NCBI RefSeq assembly: GCF_003589595.1
Contig: NW_020653750.1
Span: forward strand, 4,809,152-4,873,151
DNA: 64,000 nt
Reading direction: 5' to 3'
Source of the DNA: Hyposmocoma kahamanoa
Lineage: Eukaryota; Arthropoda; Insecta; Lepidoptera; Cosmopterigidae
Below are positions 34,632 through 44,522 of the stretch, one piece after another. A model generated the notes under the pieces. That model was not told the origin of the DNA. It worked only from the letters and a program-made list of their open reading frames with translations, and made no database searches. Made by a program: the position numbers and the translations under genes. Position 1 is the first letter of the stretch. Each line of letters opens with the position of its first letter.

Positions 34632-34768
34632 GGTTCAATTTATATTGCGACGGAATGAAAGCGAATTTTGGTACGTTACACAATTGACCATAAAGTTCAT
34701 TATGCTATGTACAAATATCGTTACATAAATACGCTTCCATTCCGTTCCACCGCAATATAAATTGAGCC
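34632..34768. mobile_element. Small MITE candidate, 18-bp inverted ends
   Basis: GGTTCAATTTATATTGCG at the left and the complement GGCTCAATTTATATTGCG at the right (34751-34768) differ at one base. The element is 137 bp, AT-rich, non-coding, and flanked by ATA on both sides. Confidence 0.5.
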
Positions 34769-35052
34769 ATAGTGAGTGCTTATTAAGTGAAGTATAGACG
34801 CCTTCTGTTATAAAAATGTAATTTTTTCAGGTATTTTTATATTTAAAGTACACAGAATTGAATTACCTAAGCCAGATGTGTAAATTAAATGTTATTGGTC
34901 CTTTTACGATCGTCAAAATTGGGAAAAACTAATGATCCGTACGTTTCATATTACTATTATTAAATATTATATTATGTAATCAAAGTTTCAAGGTATATTT
35001 TTCAGAAAATCTGAAAGTTGTAATTAAATTTAATTGGAAACATAAAAAAATT
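34769..35052. other. No recognisable feature
   Basis: AT-rich spacer. Confidence 0.4.
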
Positions 35053-35400
35053 GATTATAATTATTAATACAAGAAACGAACAAATTCCTTCGGTCCGGCC
35101 GGATTCGAACAGATATCTTCTAGCAAATCCCAGACGCTATGCCAACTAAGCCACGGAAAGAACCATCGGACCTCACAAATCTTTCTATCTGCTTGTTTGT
35201 CCGACCTTTGTATCCAGATACAAAGTTAAAAACAAGTTTTTAACGACTTTTTAGTCATAGCGCTATTTATGAGAAATCAATGAAAGTATTTCGTCACCCA
35301 GTTAGGCGCCTTTACAGCTATCAGCCCTGGCGAGAGATGTCGCTATTCAATTAAATTACAAAAAAATTGAATATCATGGTGATGAAACATTGAATAAAAA
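35053..35400 (-). mobile_element. Family A tRNA-bearing repeat
   Basis: On the minus strand: body (GGCGACATCTCTCGCCAG-like CGACATCTCTCGCCAGGGCT), then CATAAATAGCGCTATGACTA, then a tRNA-like block with A box TGGCTTAGTTGG and B box GTTCGAATCC, then the ATTAATAATTATAATCAA tail. This copy has the best preserved boxes of the family. Confidence 0.8.
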
Positions 35401-35519
35401 ATCACTTAAAAAGTATTTTTACAAAGTATACTGAGCCTCCTATGGCTATGAAACACCAAAGGAAAGTACTTTAAATATTGTAAATAAGATATTTTGCTTC
35501 ATGGACATATTATTTTATT

Positions 35520-35645
35520 CAACCGACTTTAAAAATAGGAGGAAGTTTCTTTGTGTGTATGTTACACGATTACTTTATGATTCTTTTTTTGTTGGAAAGA
35601 GAGTATCTCAGTATTGGTCCCATGCATCATCTAGTCTGTTTTTTT
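35520..35645 (+). repeat. Family G repeat, 5' portion
   Basis: ACCGACTTTAAAAATAGGAG, GTATGTTACACGATTACTTT and TTGTTGGAAAGAGAGTATCT. Confidence 0.65.
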
Positions 35646-35904
35646 TAATAAAATAGTTATATTAAAAGTTAGTAATATTGCATTCAAAGACTTTGTCTCA
35701 AAATTACAGAATTACACTTATACAGAACTATATTACAGAATTACAACATTATTACTACAGAACTATACTTTTAGGGAATTGGTTCTTACAATTGACCCTT
35801 TCGATAAAAAAAATTACTAACTTACCTCGAAATTTTACAAGAAAACCGCTGTATTCAATACTTTACATATACCAATTTTTTTTTATACTTACTTATAGTT
35901 ACTT

Positions 35905-36165
35905 ACCGATTTCTGCCGCCAAGCAATAATGTTAGTATTACTGCGTTTCGGTTTTGAAGGGTAAGGTACGGGAGGAACAAGCCGTGCGCCTGATGGTAAG
36001 TGATACGCCTATCCATAACAGTTGCAGTGCCACTCGTAGCTTTATATCTCAGTGATCTGAGAGGCACTGCCTCTACGCCCGTCACTCTATGACATAAGTT
36101 GAATAGTCTCATGTGCCTGTAATTTCACCAGCACCCTTACTCTTTAAAACCGGAACGCAACTGAC
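35905..36165. repeat. Two family C pieces fused head to head
   Basis: The first part is plus sense (GCCGCCAAGCAATAATGTTA, TTTTGAAGGGTAAGG to 35967). It runs directly into a minus-sense piece (GGAACAAGCCGTGCGCCTGA to CCTGTAATTTCACCAGCACC). There is no spacer at the switch. Confidence 0.78.
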
Positions 36166-36663
36166 TACCGCAGATTTTTGTCATCCAAGTACGCAAAAGC
36201 CGTATAACAACCTTTAATAGTATAAACTTTTTGTTTCAGTATAGATAGATTCATGATATTATATATCATCCGGAATATAATTTAAGAAGCTTATACTTTT
36301 ACTTACTTATAGGCATAAGAACTTTGGGCTGTTATTTTAAGTGTAAAAGCCGAACTGCTTCTCTGATGGAAACCGATAATCCTTTCTAATAAATAAACAC
36401 GAGTCCGACTGATGTCTATCAACCAAAAGGAGGCTTCAAATGAAAAGGAGCTTTTTTGCTCTCATCTTATCGGTCCTTTGTGCTCGACCCCAACGTATAA
36501 ACCCATTGTGTGACGTACAAAGCCATCTAATCTGATAGGCTGGAAGATCATACTGTTCATGTTTTCTTCCTGTAAATTGAAATGGGTCGCTAGATTTGGT
36601 GCACAAAATTAGTAAAACAGGTACATTCGATAATTGCGATGGATAATTTCGAATTAGTGAGTG
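36166..36663. other. No recognisable feature
   Basis: AT-rich sequence with no supported open frame. Confidence 0.45.
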
Positions 36664-36828
36664 TTTTTTTTATAATATCAAATAACAGGACGGACAAGTC
36701 GCGCGCCTGATGGTAAGCTACACGCCTGTCCATAACAGTTGCAGTGCCACTCAGTTTTAAATCGCAAAGATCTGAGGGGCACTGCCACTATGCCCTGAGA
36801 CATAAGTTCACAAGTCCCATGTGCACGA
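36664..36828 (-). repeat. Family C repeat, truncated by a family B SINE
   Basis: Runs from TTTATAATATCAAATAACAG to TTCACAAGTCCCATGTGC, where family B sequence takes over. Confidence 0.78.
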
Positions 36829-36981
36829 GTGCCATGGACACACACATAGACAACCACAAATCACACTTAAACTCACAAGGAAAATAAATGTAGGCCACAC
36901 AAATATTTCTCCCGGCCCGGGAATCGAACCTGGGACCTCTGCGTGGCAGTCCGGCATGGTAGCCGTGCGGCCACGGAGGCA
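36829..36981 (-). mobile_element. Family B SINE, 3'-truncated
   Basis: On the minus strand: TGCCTCCGTGGCCGCACGGC head, GGTTCGATTCCCGGGCCGGG B box region, body ending at GTGTGTCCATGGCAC. The TTATTATT tail is missing. Confidence 0.85.
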
Positions 36982-36984
36982 GTT

Positions 36985-37217
36985 CATTACATATATGTAA
37001 TGCAAATATATTTGCCAAGTTTTATCGTAATCGGTTAACGAAAATTGGGTGGAAAATCGGTTTCATCCCCTAATTTGCTACGTTTACAGGTGGAATATTT
37101 TCTTCAAATTTGAATGGAACCACTACTAAGGTATCCACTTACTAACAAAAAAGAATCATCGAAATCGTTTCACAAATGAATTGAGAACCTCCTCCTTTTT
37201 TGAAATCGGTTAAAATA
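36985..37217 (-). repeat. Family G repeat
   Basis: TTTGCCAAGTTTTATCGTAA, GAAAATCGGTTTCATCCCCT and GAGAACCTCCTCCTTTTTTG, directly abutting the family B copy. Confidence 0.75.
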
Positions 37218-37894
37218 GTATGTTTTCTCTTATTACATATATACGGTTACATAATACGTGAATTTGGAATAAAAATAAAACGGTTGTGGTAACAGAAACA
37301 TTCGCCAATGGAAACTCTTTGGTGATCTACAATTTATTGTCAACCGATAGAATATAGTAGCAGTACAATAACGTCATTGAACCAGCCCTATTCCTTTCAA
37401 GTTGGTGAAAACCATTTGGGACTGAGCTACACCAGGGCAGGAAAATTATTTAGTAATTACTGTTTGTAATAATCAAATGCAAAATTAAGAAAAAATGGGA
37501 AAGTTGTCCTTAAAATGGCCTGGTAAAAATAAAACATTAAAAAACGTGTATGATGCAGTTATGGAGTTATATATATCACGAGAATAGTTGTTGGAGCCCT
37601 ACCCTAGCGAGAAACAAGCGTTATAGTATGTGTATATGGTTACGATCATGGCTGATAAACTGGGATACTGTGGATTGTAATAATTATAATTATAGTACAG
37701 TTGCAGTGCCGTTTATTGGACGTTGTTTTGTTCTTATTGATGTTTTCTTGTTTCTTAGGTGGCAATAGAGACACTGAATTAGGTAGGTCAAAGCACTGAA
37801 TAGATATTTTTAACAAAGCAATCATATATTAATTACTCATGAACATATCGATACACGATTTGTTAATCCCGTCACTAGATATTAAAAAAATACT
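37218..37894. other. No recognisable feature
   Basis: AT-rich sequence. The open frame at 37550-37768 has no domain. Confidence 0.45.
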
Positions 37895-38042
37895 TCAAAA
37901 AAAACCCGTAAAAGTCAAACTACAATTTGCAAGGCGAGTGACTAGTTATTGTAACTGAATTTGTCTGCATATTTTTTGCGTGTATGTTATTCGAGTACTC
38001 CTATCGATATTTGTGAACCGATTTCAATGATCCTTTTTTTTA
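37895..38042 (+). repeat. Family G repeat, 5' part leading into a satellite
   Basis: CAAGGCGAGTGACTAGTTAT then GTGTATGTTATTCGAGTACT and TGTGAACCGATTTCAATGA, in register with other G copies. Confidence 0.6.
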
Positions 38043-38634
38043 TTGGAAAGGGGATACTTGAGCGGTAGTCTCATTCAAATTTGAAGTAGATATTCTACCT
38101 CTATAATGGTGGCAAATTACGGGATGAATCCGGTTTATTAAATTGTACATAAATGAATAAAATGGTAGTGAAACATCATAATATTCAATATTTTTTTGTT
38201 GGAAAGGGAATACGTACTTGAGTGGTAGTCCCATTCAAACTTGAAATACATATTCCACCTCTAATGGTGGCAAATTACGGGACGAATCCGGTTTATTGAA
38301 TTTTACATAAATGTATAAAATGGTAAAACATCATAATATTAAATTATATTTTTTTGTTGGAAATGGAATAGGTACTTGAGTGGTAGTCCCATTCAAATTT
38401 GAAGTCCGTATTCCACCTCTAATATAGGAAAATTACGGGATGTATCCAGTTTATTGAATTTTACATAAATGAATATCATGGTAGTAAAACATCATAATAT
38501 TCAATTTTTTTTTATTGAGAAGAGAGTAAAAAAAAAGGTACTTGAGTGGTAGTCCCATTAAAATTTGAAGTAGACATTCACCTCTAATGGTGGCAAATTA
38601 CTGGATGAATCCAATTTATTGAATTTTACCCACT
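38043..38634 (+). repeat. Chimeric satellite, period 156-158 bp, about 3.75 units
   Basis: Units start at TTGGAAAG-type anchors at 38043, 38199, 38357 and 38515 (spacing 156, 158, 158). Each unit joins a family G core (TTGAGTGGTAGTCCCATTCA, GGTGGCAAATTACGGGA) to a linker (TTTACATAAATGAATATCAT, AAACATCATAATATTCAA). The linker matches the region downstream of the family A tail at 39428 and 42283. The units differ by substitutions and small indels. Confidence 0.88.
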
Positions 38635-38919
38635 TTCCGTTTATTGATTTTAATAACACGTATTGGTACATAGATGTAATTCCAATGAAAATAAAACACA
38701 GGAAACAAGGATATCTCAATTGATAAGCGACCACTTCCCACTATGCTATCACCTCACTTTTTGTGTGTAAAAAGTTGCTCAAAACGCAATTAATTCAAAA
38801 TCTGCAATGTAGCTGTAGCTGTTGATGTGTCGATGAATTTTTGTATTGTGTATTTTGTTAGTTGATAATCAATTCCATTACTTGTTTATTTAATCGTAAT
38901 TAATTTTTTTAATATCTGA
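38635..38919. other. Spacer between two tandem arrays
   Basis: AT-rich sequence with no recognisable feature. Confidence 0.4.
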
Positions 38920-39450
38920 ATAAGACTGGTAGAGCAGTTGCCCTTGATTGGCATATAAACGCAGGTTCGAGTCCTATCAAGTCGAGGGAATTATTCTTTG
39001 TTTTTTTTGTCTTTGTATTAATAATTATAACAAACAAGTGGAGTAATTTAAAAAAAAATTAATATCGTGGTAGTAAAAAATCACAATATGCCATAAAATC
39101 AATATTACAATTTAAAAGTGACATTTCTTGTCAACCTGTGTTAGCTGTAAAGATATCTGGTTGAGTGAAGAGAAACTTTCATATATATCTCATTGGTGGC
39201 GGCAAAAAAGCCATTAAAACCAAAAATGAAGATCTATAACAAACGCACAAAGAAATTCGTAAGGTCTGCTAAATCGAACTGTAGCTCATTTGGTAGAGCG
39301 GTTGCCCTATATTGGCGTATAAACCCAGGTTCGAGTCATATCAGGTCCAAGGATTTTTTCTTTGTGTTCGATCTTTGTATTAATAATTATAACTAAGTAT
39401 TGGTGTAATTTCACAGAAATAAAATTATATCATGGTTAGTAGTATTCAAG
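38920..39450 (+). repeat. Family A tRNA-bearing repeat in tandem (period about 364 bp)
   Basis: Two tRNA-like blocks lie in the same orientation. The first is at 38925-38990 (GGTAGAGCAGTTGCCCTTGA, B box GGTTCGAGTCC); the second is at 39280-39350 (GGTAGAGCGGTTGCCCTATA, B box GGTTCGAGTCA). Each is followed by CTTTGTATTAATAATTATAA and a GTGTAATTTCAC/GGAGTAATTT linker. The GGTAGAGC words start at 38928 and 39292. Neither block closes a normal acceptor stem that I can see, so these are probably not functional tRNA genes. Confidence 0.75.
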
Positions 39451-39639
39451 AATATTAGTATATTTATTTAATAAATATGTATACACGTTTTACATATTAA
39501 ATTAATTATATGGAAATAGCGCGTATGATAATGTACCTAGTTAAGCACATGCAAATGTTTCGACACATGTGTATTTCTGTTACCGGATCCACTGAAAATC
39601 AGCGTCATAGCACTTTAGCGCGACGTTTACGACAATAAG

Positions 39640-39720
39640 CTTAGTGGATGACGGATTATTATTATTATATGTATTTTCTTCCTACCCCAATGGGAAAAAG
39701 GCGTGAAGTAAATGTATATA
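39640..39720 (-). repeat. Family I fragment
   Basis: CTTCCTACCCCAATGGGAAA then AAGGCGTGAAGTAAATGTAT, as in the copy at 53010-53235. Confidence 0.5.
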
Positions 39721-39840
39721 TGTATATTTACTTAAGTTATTTATTCGTATTAGGTATTTATTACTTTTTATATGTCCTCGATTACTTTCACTATAATGAG
39801 GCATGCCGTGCTTTCGATTTGTTTGAAATCTTGTAAGGAG

Positions 39841-40089
39841 AGGCCACATCGCGAGCGAAGCTAAGCTAAGAAAATACGAGGCCGTAGTGAAGTGCTGCCA
39901 CTCGACGCTAGTCTTTCCCCGCACGAGGGTGAAGGGGGACAGAGTTAACTTCGTTTAGCGGGATCGTTGGTTAGTTAGTCCACATAGTTCAGTTGTTGGC
40001 TTAGATCGCAGTGTGAACAGATGTATGAAAACATGCCGCAACTACGTGAGCTAAGCTAACTTAGCTTAGCTTCGCTTGCGGCGTGGCCT
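39841..40089. mobile_element. MITE with 30-bp terminal inverted repeats
   Basis: The left arm begins AGGCCACATCGCGAGCGAAG (39841-39870) and the complement of the right arm begins AGGCCACGCCGCAAGCGAAG (40060-40089); 27 of 30 positions match. The element is 249 bp and non-coding. I could not define a clean target duplication. Confidence 0.7.
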
Positions 40090-40239
40090 TTTCTTTATAG
40101 TCGCAAAGTATTATGTATTGTAATTGCACACATTAGTGTGTGTACTGTAAGCTAGGGCGTAGCTTAGGATGCGTAGCGAGAGGTACTTTTGTAAATATAA
40201 ACTGGGATACTCTTCAAAACTTGCTTTATTGCACATTTC

Positions 40240-40450
40240 TGCCTCCGTGGCCGAACGGTTACCATGCCGGGCTGCCACGCAGAGGTCCCAGGTTCGATTC
40301 CCGGGCCGGGAGATATATTTGTATGGCCTACATTTATTTCTCTCGTGAGTTTGGGTGTAATTTGTGGTTGTCTATGTGTGTGTCCATGGCACCCGCGACA
40401 CAGGGTTTGCCTAGTACGGGGCTATGTTGATTGTGAGCGTTATTATTATT
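40240..40450 (+). mobile_element. Family B SINE, full length
   Basis: TGCCTCCGTGGCCGAACGGT head, GGTTCGATTCCCGGGCCGGG, body, GGGGCTATGTTGATTGTGAG and a TTATTATTATT tail. The best preserved copy in the window. Confidence 0.9.
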
Positions 40451-40478
40451 ACTTTTCTACATATTTTCAGCCTTGGGT

Positions 40479-40564
40479 TTTTGAAAAAATGAAATAAAAA
40501 GAATAGAACATCTTGATAGTTCGTAATACTATCAAGATGTTCTTTTTATTTCATTTTTTCAAAC
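40479..40564. repeat. Near-perfect palindrome, about 38-bp arms and 7-nt loop
   Basis: TGAAATAAAAAGAA...AACATCTTGATAGT on the left is answered by ACTATCAAGATGTTCTTTTT on the right, around TCGTAAT. The left arm carries a small extra insertion (TAGAA). Confidence 0.88.
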
Positions 40565-41302
40565 ACATTCTAAATACAAAACTATATTCACTCAGCCAGT
40601 GATTCTACTCATAGAGTAGAGCCTAGACTACAGTACTGTGTTGGGAATTATTTTACGAAAATAATGATTTTATATGCCATTGTCTTCAATTCTCAGGTAA
40701 AGCAAAAATCTGTCAAATTAGAAGAGTGGTAGACGTTTTTTAGAATCGTAGATGAAAATCCTCTTTCATCCTACTCGGCTACAAGATAGCCTAGGTAATC
40801 TCCACTATGATCTTATTTTCACGTTTATTATATTCAACCCTGTTTTATCTGTAGAGTTATATATTTTACTACAGTTCACCAAGAAAATTTATCTCCTTGT
40901 AGTTTCTCAAATAACAAGAATGCTCCCTTGGGGGGTAATTAGAAATAATTAAAGTGTGAAACAGTGAAGCCATTGCCTTGTGGAAATGGTAGATTGATTG
41001 CATTCCTGAAATTCTACGTAAACAAGAAGAAATATCTAGAATCCCTGTCTTCCTTGGTACTCGTTGTAACCCCACAATGGAGACATGGACTAAAGGCTAC
41101 TATTAACGTGTTCGTAAGACTCCATTCACATTGACGCGGAACGGAGGCGATTTTTGTAATGAAATTGTAATACTTGGCATAAACTTGCAGCAACATGTCT
41201 GCCATCGTGTTAAGAGGATTTGCTAATCGCCCGTGAGGTTCTCGTTGATTGTTGGCCAGGGAGCGAAACGTACTTAATATACATATACTATAAATATTAG
41301 AC
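40565..41302. other. No recognisable gene
   Basis: AT-rich sequence. A patch at 41100-41200 (CTCCATTCACATTGACGCGG) is GC-richer and may be an old repeat. Confidence 0.45.
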
Positions 41303-41775
41303 AATATCACATACGTTGCTCTGATCCCAAAGAAAGTAGCTAAAGCACTTATGTTATGGAAATCGGAAACAACGACGGTACTACAAATACTCAGACCCGA
41401 GTGTATTGTTTACATGATTTCTGTGTAGAACTTGAATAATTATTTAATTTCAATATAATATTTGTTAGGAAATTTTCCTCTTTTGGAATGGTTGCAGAAT
41501 TATCAACTAAAATGGCAATACTGAAAATAGTGGAATGGGAGTTAGAGGGGCGTCATTTTGGATGATGTAAAAGTAATGTTTTGGTTTAAGAGTGTTTCAG
41601 TTGTAACATTGGAAGAATAAACAGCATTTAAAAATCAGCGAGTTTTATTATTATACGAGACAATACAGAAAAGTAAGTTTTTCTACACTGACCCGGCCGG
41701 GAATCGAACTCGAGACCTCAGTGATGGCGTCTTACAGGAAGGCTCCTTTCGTGTACCTTGTAAAACATAGCATAG
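41303..41775 (-). mobile_element. Family I tRNA-related SINE, split by a solo LTR candidate
   Basis: The left part (41303-41401) has TCTGATCCCAAAGAAAGTAG and GGAAATCGGAAACAACGACG. The right part (41660-41775) has ACAATACAGAAAAGTAAGTT and GACCCGGCCGGGAATCGAAC (B box in the minus sense: GTTCGATTC). The two halves join as CAGACCCGAG|ACAATACAG when the insert is removed, matching 53080-53220. Confidence 0.78.
41402..41655. mobile_element. Solo LTR candidate, 254 bp
   Basis: Lies exactly inside the family I SINE, starts TGTATTGTTTACATG and ends TTTTATTATTATA, and is flanked by CGAG on both sides (41398-41401 and 41656-41659). It contains an AATAAA-type signal (GGAAGAATAAACAGC) near its 3' part. 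Size, start, polyadenylation signal and 4-bp duplication fit an LTR. The end is not the usual CA, so the element type is unproven. Confidence 0.55.
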
Positions 41776-42282
41776 TGAACGTAATGTCAATTGTGTAATG
41801 TACAAACTCGATACGATACGGTAGCTGCGGGAATTCTCGAAACAGCTCAAGAATTAGTAAGGAAATAAACAAAGTAAAATTAAAAAAAGGCGCTATTAAA
41901 TGATATTACATGAAATTAAGTTGACATGTAATCTTAAGGAGAAATACCTTCTGACTTGTACCTAGTTAGTTATATATTAAGAACTGCTTATATTTGTGTA
42001 AGAACGTGCTCGCCAATAAACTGTTTTTAGTTTAGCGGGGGTAAGCAACTGTTATATTATGATGATTTTTATAACAAATAAATTTAAAAAAATGTCTAAA
42101 AAGCGCGCGAAATGTGTTTTTTGGCTCGTATCTAGTTGGAACGTTACATAAATTATGTAAAGTTCATTATACGAATGTTTGTATACGGCGCGCTTATTTC
42201 AATTTTATCATGCGTGGCCATGCTACGGGGGCAAAGGTTGACAAGAGACTTCGATTTATAAATCGTAATATTGATTTGACAG
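41776..42282. other. No recognisable feature
   Basis: AT-rich sequence; the open frame at 42114-42308 has no domain. Confidence 0.45.
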
Positions 42283-42512
42283 AATATTATGATGTTTTGC
42301 TACCATGATATTAACTTATTTTTGTTAAATTACACCACTACCTTGCTATAATTATCAATACAAAGATCGAACACCAAGGACACGAGCTTGTCTTTGTACC
42401 ATACTAGGGCGCCTGCATTACTCGACTGAGCCTCAGATCGAGCCAGCAGACCTTAAGTCCTGGCAGATTTAAGAATTTTTTCTTTGTGTTTGACTTTTGT
42501 ATTAATAATAAT
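42283..42512. repeat. Family A tails in inverted orientation
   Basis: Minus sense at 42283-42375 (ATATTATGATGTTTTGCTAC, then TTATCAATACAAAGATCGAA) and plus sense at 42475-42512 (TTTTCTTTGTGTTTGACTTT then TGTATTAATAAT). They face each other across about 100 bases containing a degenerate tRNA-like segment. Confidence 0.6.
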
Positions 42513-43167
42513 GAATACTGAGTATGTACTTTTCAAATGCATTAGAAATCCCTGTAATAAACGATGTGATAAAAGCTACCGAAATATGTTGAACATATTT
42601 GAACCTTTTGTGACGCCTTCCTTATATGTTAAAACGAAGGCGTGGTTGCGTATATTTGCTTACAAGCGTACGTGAAGCAGCGGAACGTATATTGAAAAGC
42701 CCCCATTTGTTTTTGCATTATTCAGTCCCCGCCCTTGTCTTTTGAATTGCTAAATTAATGTATTGAGAGATAATAAGTCAATTGTAAATATGTTACAGTT
42801 TAATGAAGTTATTTTTACTTTCTCCGGAATTTCAAGTCGAATCATGTCTATGGTACAGGTGCTCTGAATCTCAAAGAAATACCCCTGAAAATTAACGCCT
42901 TGCCTGGTGCACTCGTTAAAGGGAGTTTCATGACAACATATGCCTCTGCCGGATTGCTATAGCTCGGGATACGGATTTTGTGTTGTGTACCTATATATTT
43001 ATGTTTTATTTATAAAATTTGTCTATCAGTTCTATCAGTCTGCCTGCTTACCTGTTTTTTCTTTGTTAAAAGCATGTTTTGCGATTGCAGGTTTAGTTAA
43101 TTTTCATTATGTATTTTTTGGTTATGTATAATAACTGTTTGACGTTCAATGAAATAATAATAATAAT
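42513..43167. other. No recognisable feature
   Basis: AT-rich sequence with short open frames lacking domains. Confidence 0.45.
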
Positions 43168-43478
43168 CTCAGTACAGAGTACTAAATCAACCGACCTCAA
43201 CAGTTTATGGAATTATATCTATTTGCCAAGTTTTATTTGAATTGGTTACCGGAAAGTGCGCGAAATCGGATTCATATCCTAGTTTGCCACCCTTACAGGT
43301 GAAATGTTTTCTTCAAATTTAAATGGGACCACTACCGAGGTCCCCTATTTCCAAAAAAAAAAGAAGCATCAAAATTGACTCACAACTTTTGTTTGGATCA
43401 GTTATCGCGTAACATACATACAAAAAAAGTCGACTTGAGAACCTTCTTCCTTTTTTTTGAAATCGGTTAAAAAAGTAC
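43168..43478 (-). repeat. Family G repeat, near full length
   Basis: Starts CTCAGTACAGAGTACTAAAT and ends GAGAACCTTCTTCC...GAAATCGGTTAAAAAAGT. It is the mirror of 15543-15834. Confidence 0.78.
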
Positions 43479-43575
43479 ATAAAAAGGAATTTGTGACAAC
43501 CAGAAATAACAAATCCGATCGATTGGAAAAGTTATTTAAAAAGACTTACTGGAGTGAATACAGATAACGTAACAC

Positions 43576-44235
43576 TTTTTTTTTTTTTTTTTATACCTGA
43601 CAGGCAAATGACTCCACTCCACCTGATGTTAAGTGGAAAGTGGTATCCAAACGCGAAGGAACCTAGTGCAGCGATGGAATCCTCACTGCACTAGCCGCCT
43701 CCACCCTGCCTGCCTACCCCATATCATAAGAGGGAGGGAAGACATGTGCCGGAAGGGAGTTCCATTTGTCAACCGTGCGGCAGAGAAAGGAGCCACCGAA
43801 CCTTTTAGTACGCGATGGAATGCGGCAGGTAGTGAAACGGTGACTACGAAGGCCAGCACGCGTGCTTCTGAGCAGGAACGGGGAAGGGGGGATGAGGTTG
43901 AACAGCTCCTCAGAGCACTCACCATGGTACATGCGGTAAAAGGCGCTAAGCGATGCAACATCTCTACGCAGTTGCAGAGGTTCAAGGCGTGATGAGACCT
44001 CTTCGTCGCCTATAATTCGAGTTGCACGACGCTGTAATTTATCCAAGGCATCGAGTAGGTACTTGGCGGAGCCGTCCCACAAGTGCGAACAATACTCAAC
44101 GCAAGACCGGACCTGTGTTTTGTACAGCAGGCATAACTGGTCCGGCGTGAAAAAACGTCGCACCTTGTTCAGGACTCCGAGTTTCCGTGAGGCTGTTTTG
44201 ATCACAGATTCGATGTAGCTCCTTGGATTCAAATC
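43576..44235 (-). pseudogene. Young 5'-truncated LINE with C-terminal reverse transcriptase and poly(A)
   Basis: On the minus strand, 172 codons are open without interruption (44232-43714). They read SVIKTASRKLGVLNKVRRFF, LYKTQVRSCVEYCSHLWDGS, LDKLQRRATRIIGDEEVSSR and VDKWNSLPAHVFPPSYDMG. This is the thumb and C-terminal part of a lepidopteran LINE. A 3' end of about 120 bases follows, with a 17-base A run (T run at 43576-43592 on the plus strand). The intact frame and clean A tail suggest a recent insertion. The catalytic palm is absent, so it is a dead-on-arrival copy. Confidence 0.87.
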
Positions 44236-44269
44236 ACAGCAGATTAGACCTTACTGTTTTATCATATCA

Positions 44270-44522
44270 TTTGTAGTAGCAGTAGGGCTCCTTGTGAAAG
44301 AGTTCCACCAGGGAAGGACTGCCACCTTGCCTATTTCTGCCGCTAAGCAGTAATGTCTGCATTACTGTGTTTCGGTTTTGAAGGGTAAGGGTACTAGTGA
44401 AATTACAGGCACATGGGACTTGTCAACTTATGTCTCAGGGTGACAGACGCTGTTATGGATATGCGTGCAGCTGTCCATCAGGCGTATGACATGTTCGTTC
44501 TGTCACTTGATATTATAAAAAG
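44270..44522 (+). repeat. Family C repeat, near full length
   Basis: From AGTAGCAGTAGGGCTCCTTG through GCAGTAATGTCTGCATTACT and TATGTCTCAGGGTGACAGAC to GTTCTGTCACTTGATATTAT. Confidence 0.85.

Noticed and set aside
38043..38634. A CRISPR array
   Set aside because: Units are contiguous 156-158-bp repeats with no unique spacers, in a eukaryotic repeat context.
38925..39350. Two tRNA genes
   Set aside because: A- and B-box-like segments exist, but I cannot close acceptor and anticodon stems, and each block is embedded in a repeated unit with a shared tail.
40240..40320. A functional tRNA gene at the start of the family B SINE
   Set aside because: Six copies share the same head followed by the same SINE body; the head does not form a standard cloverleaf.
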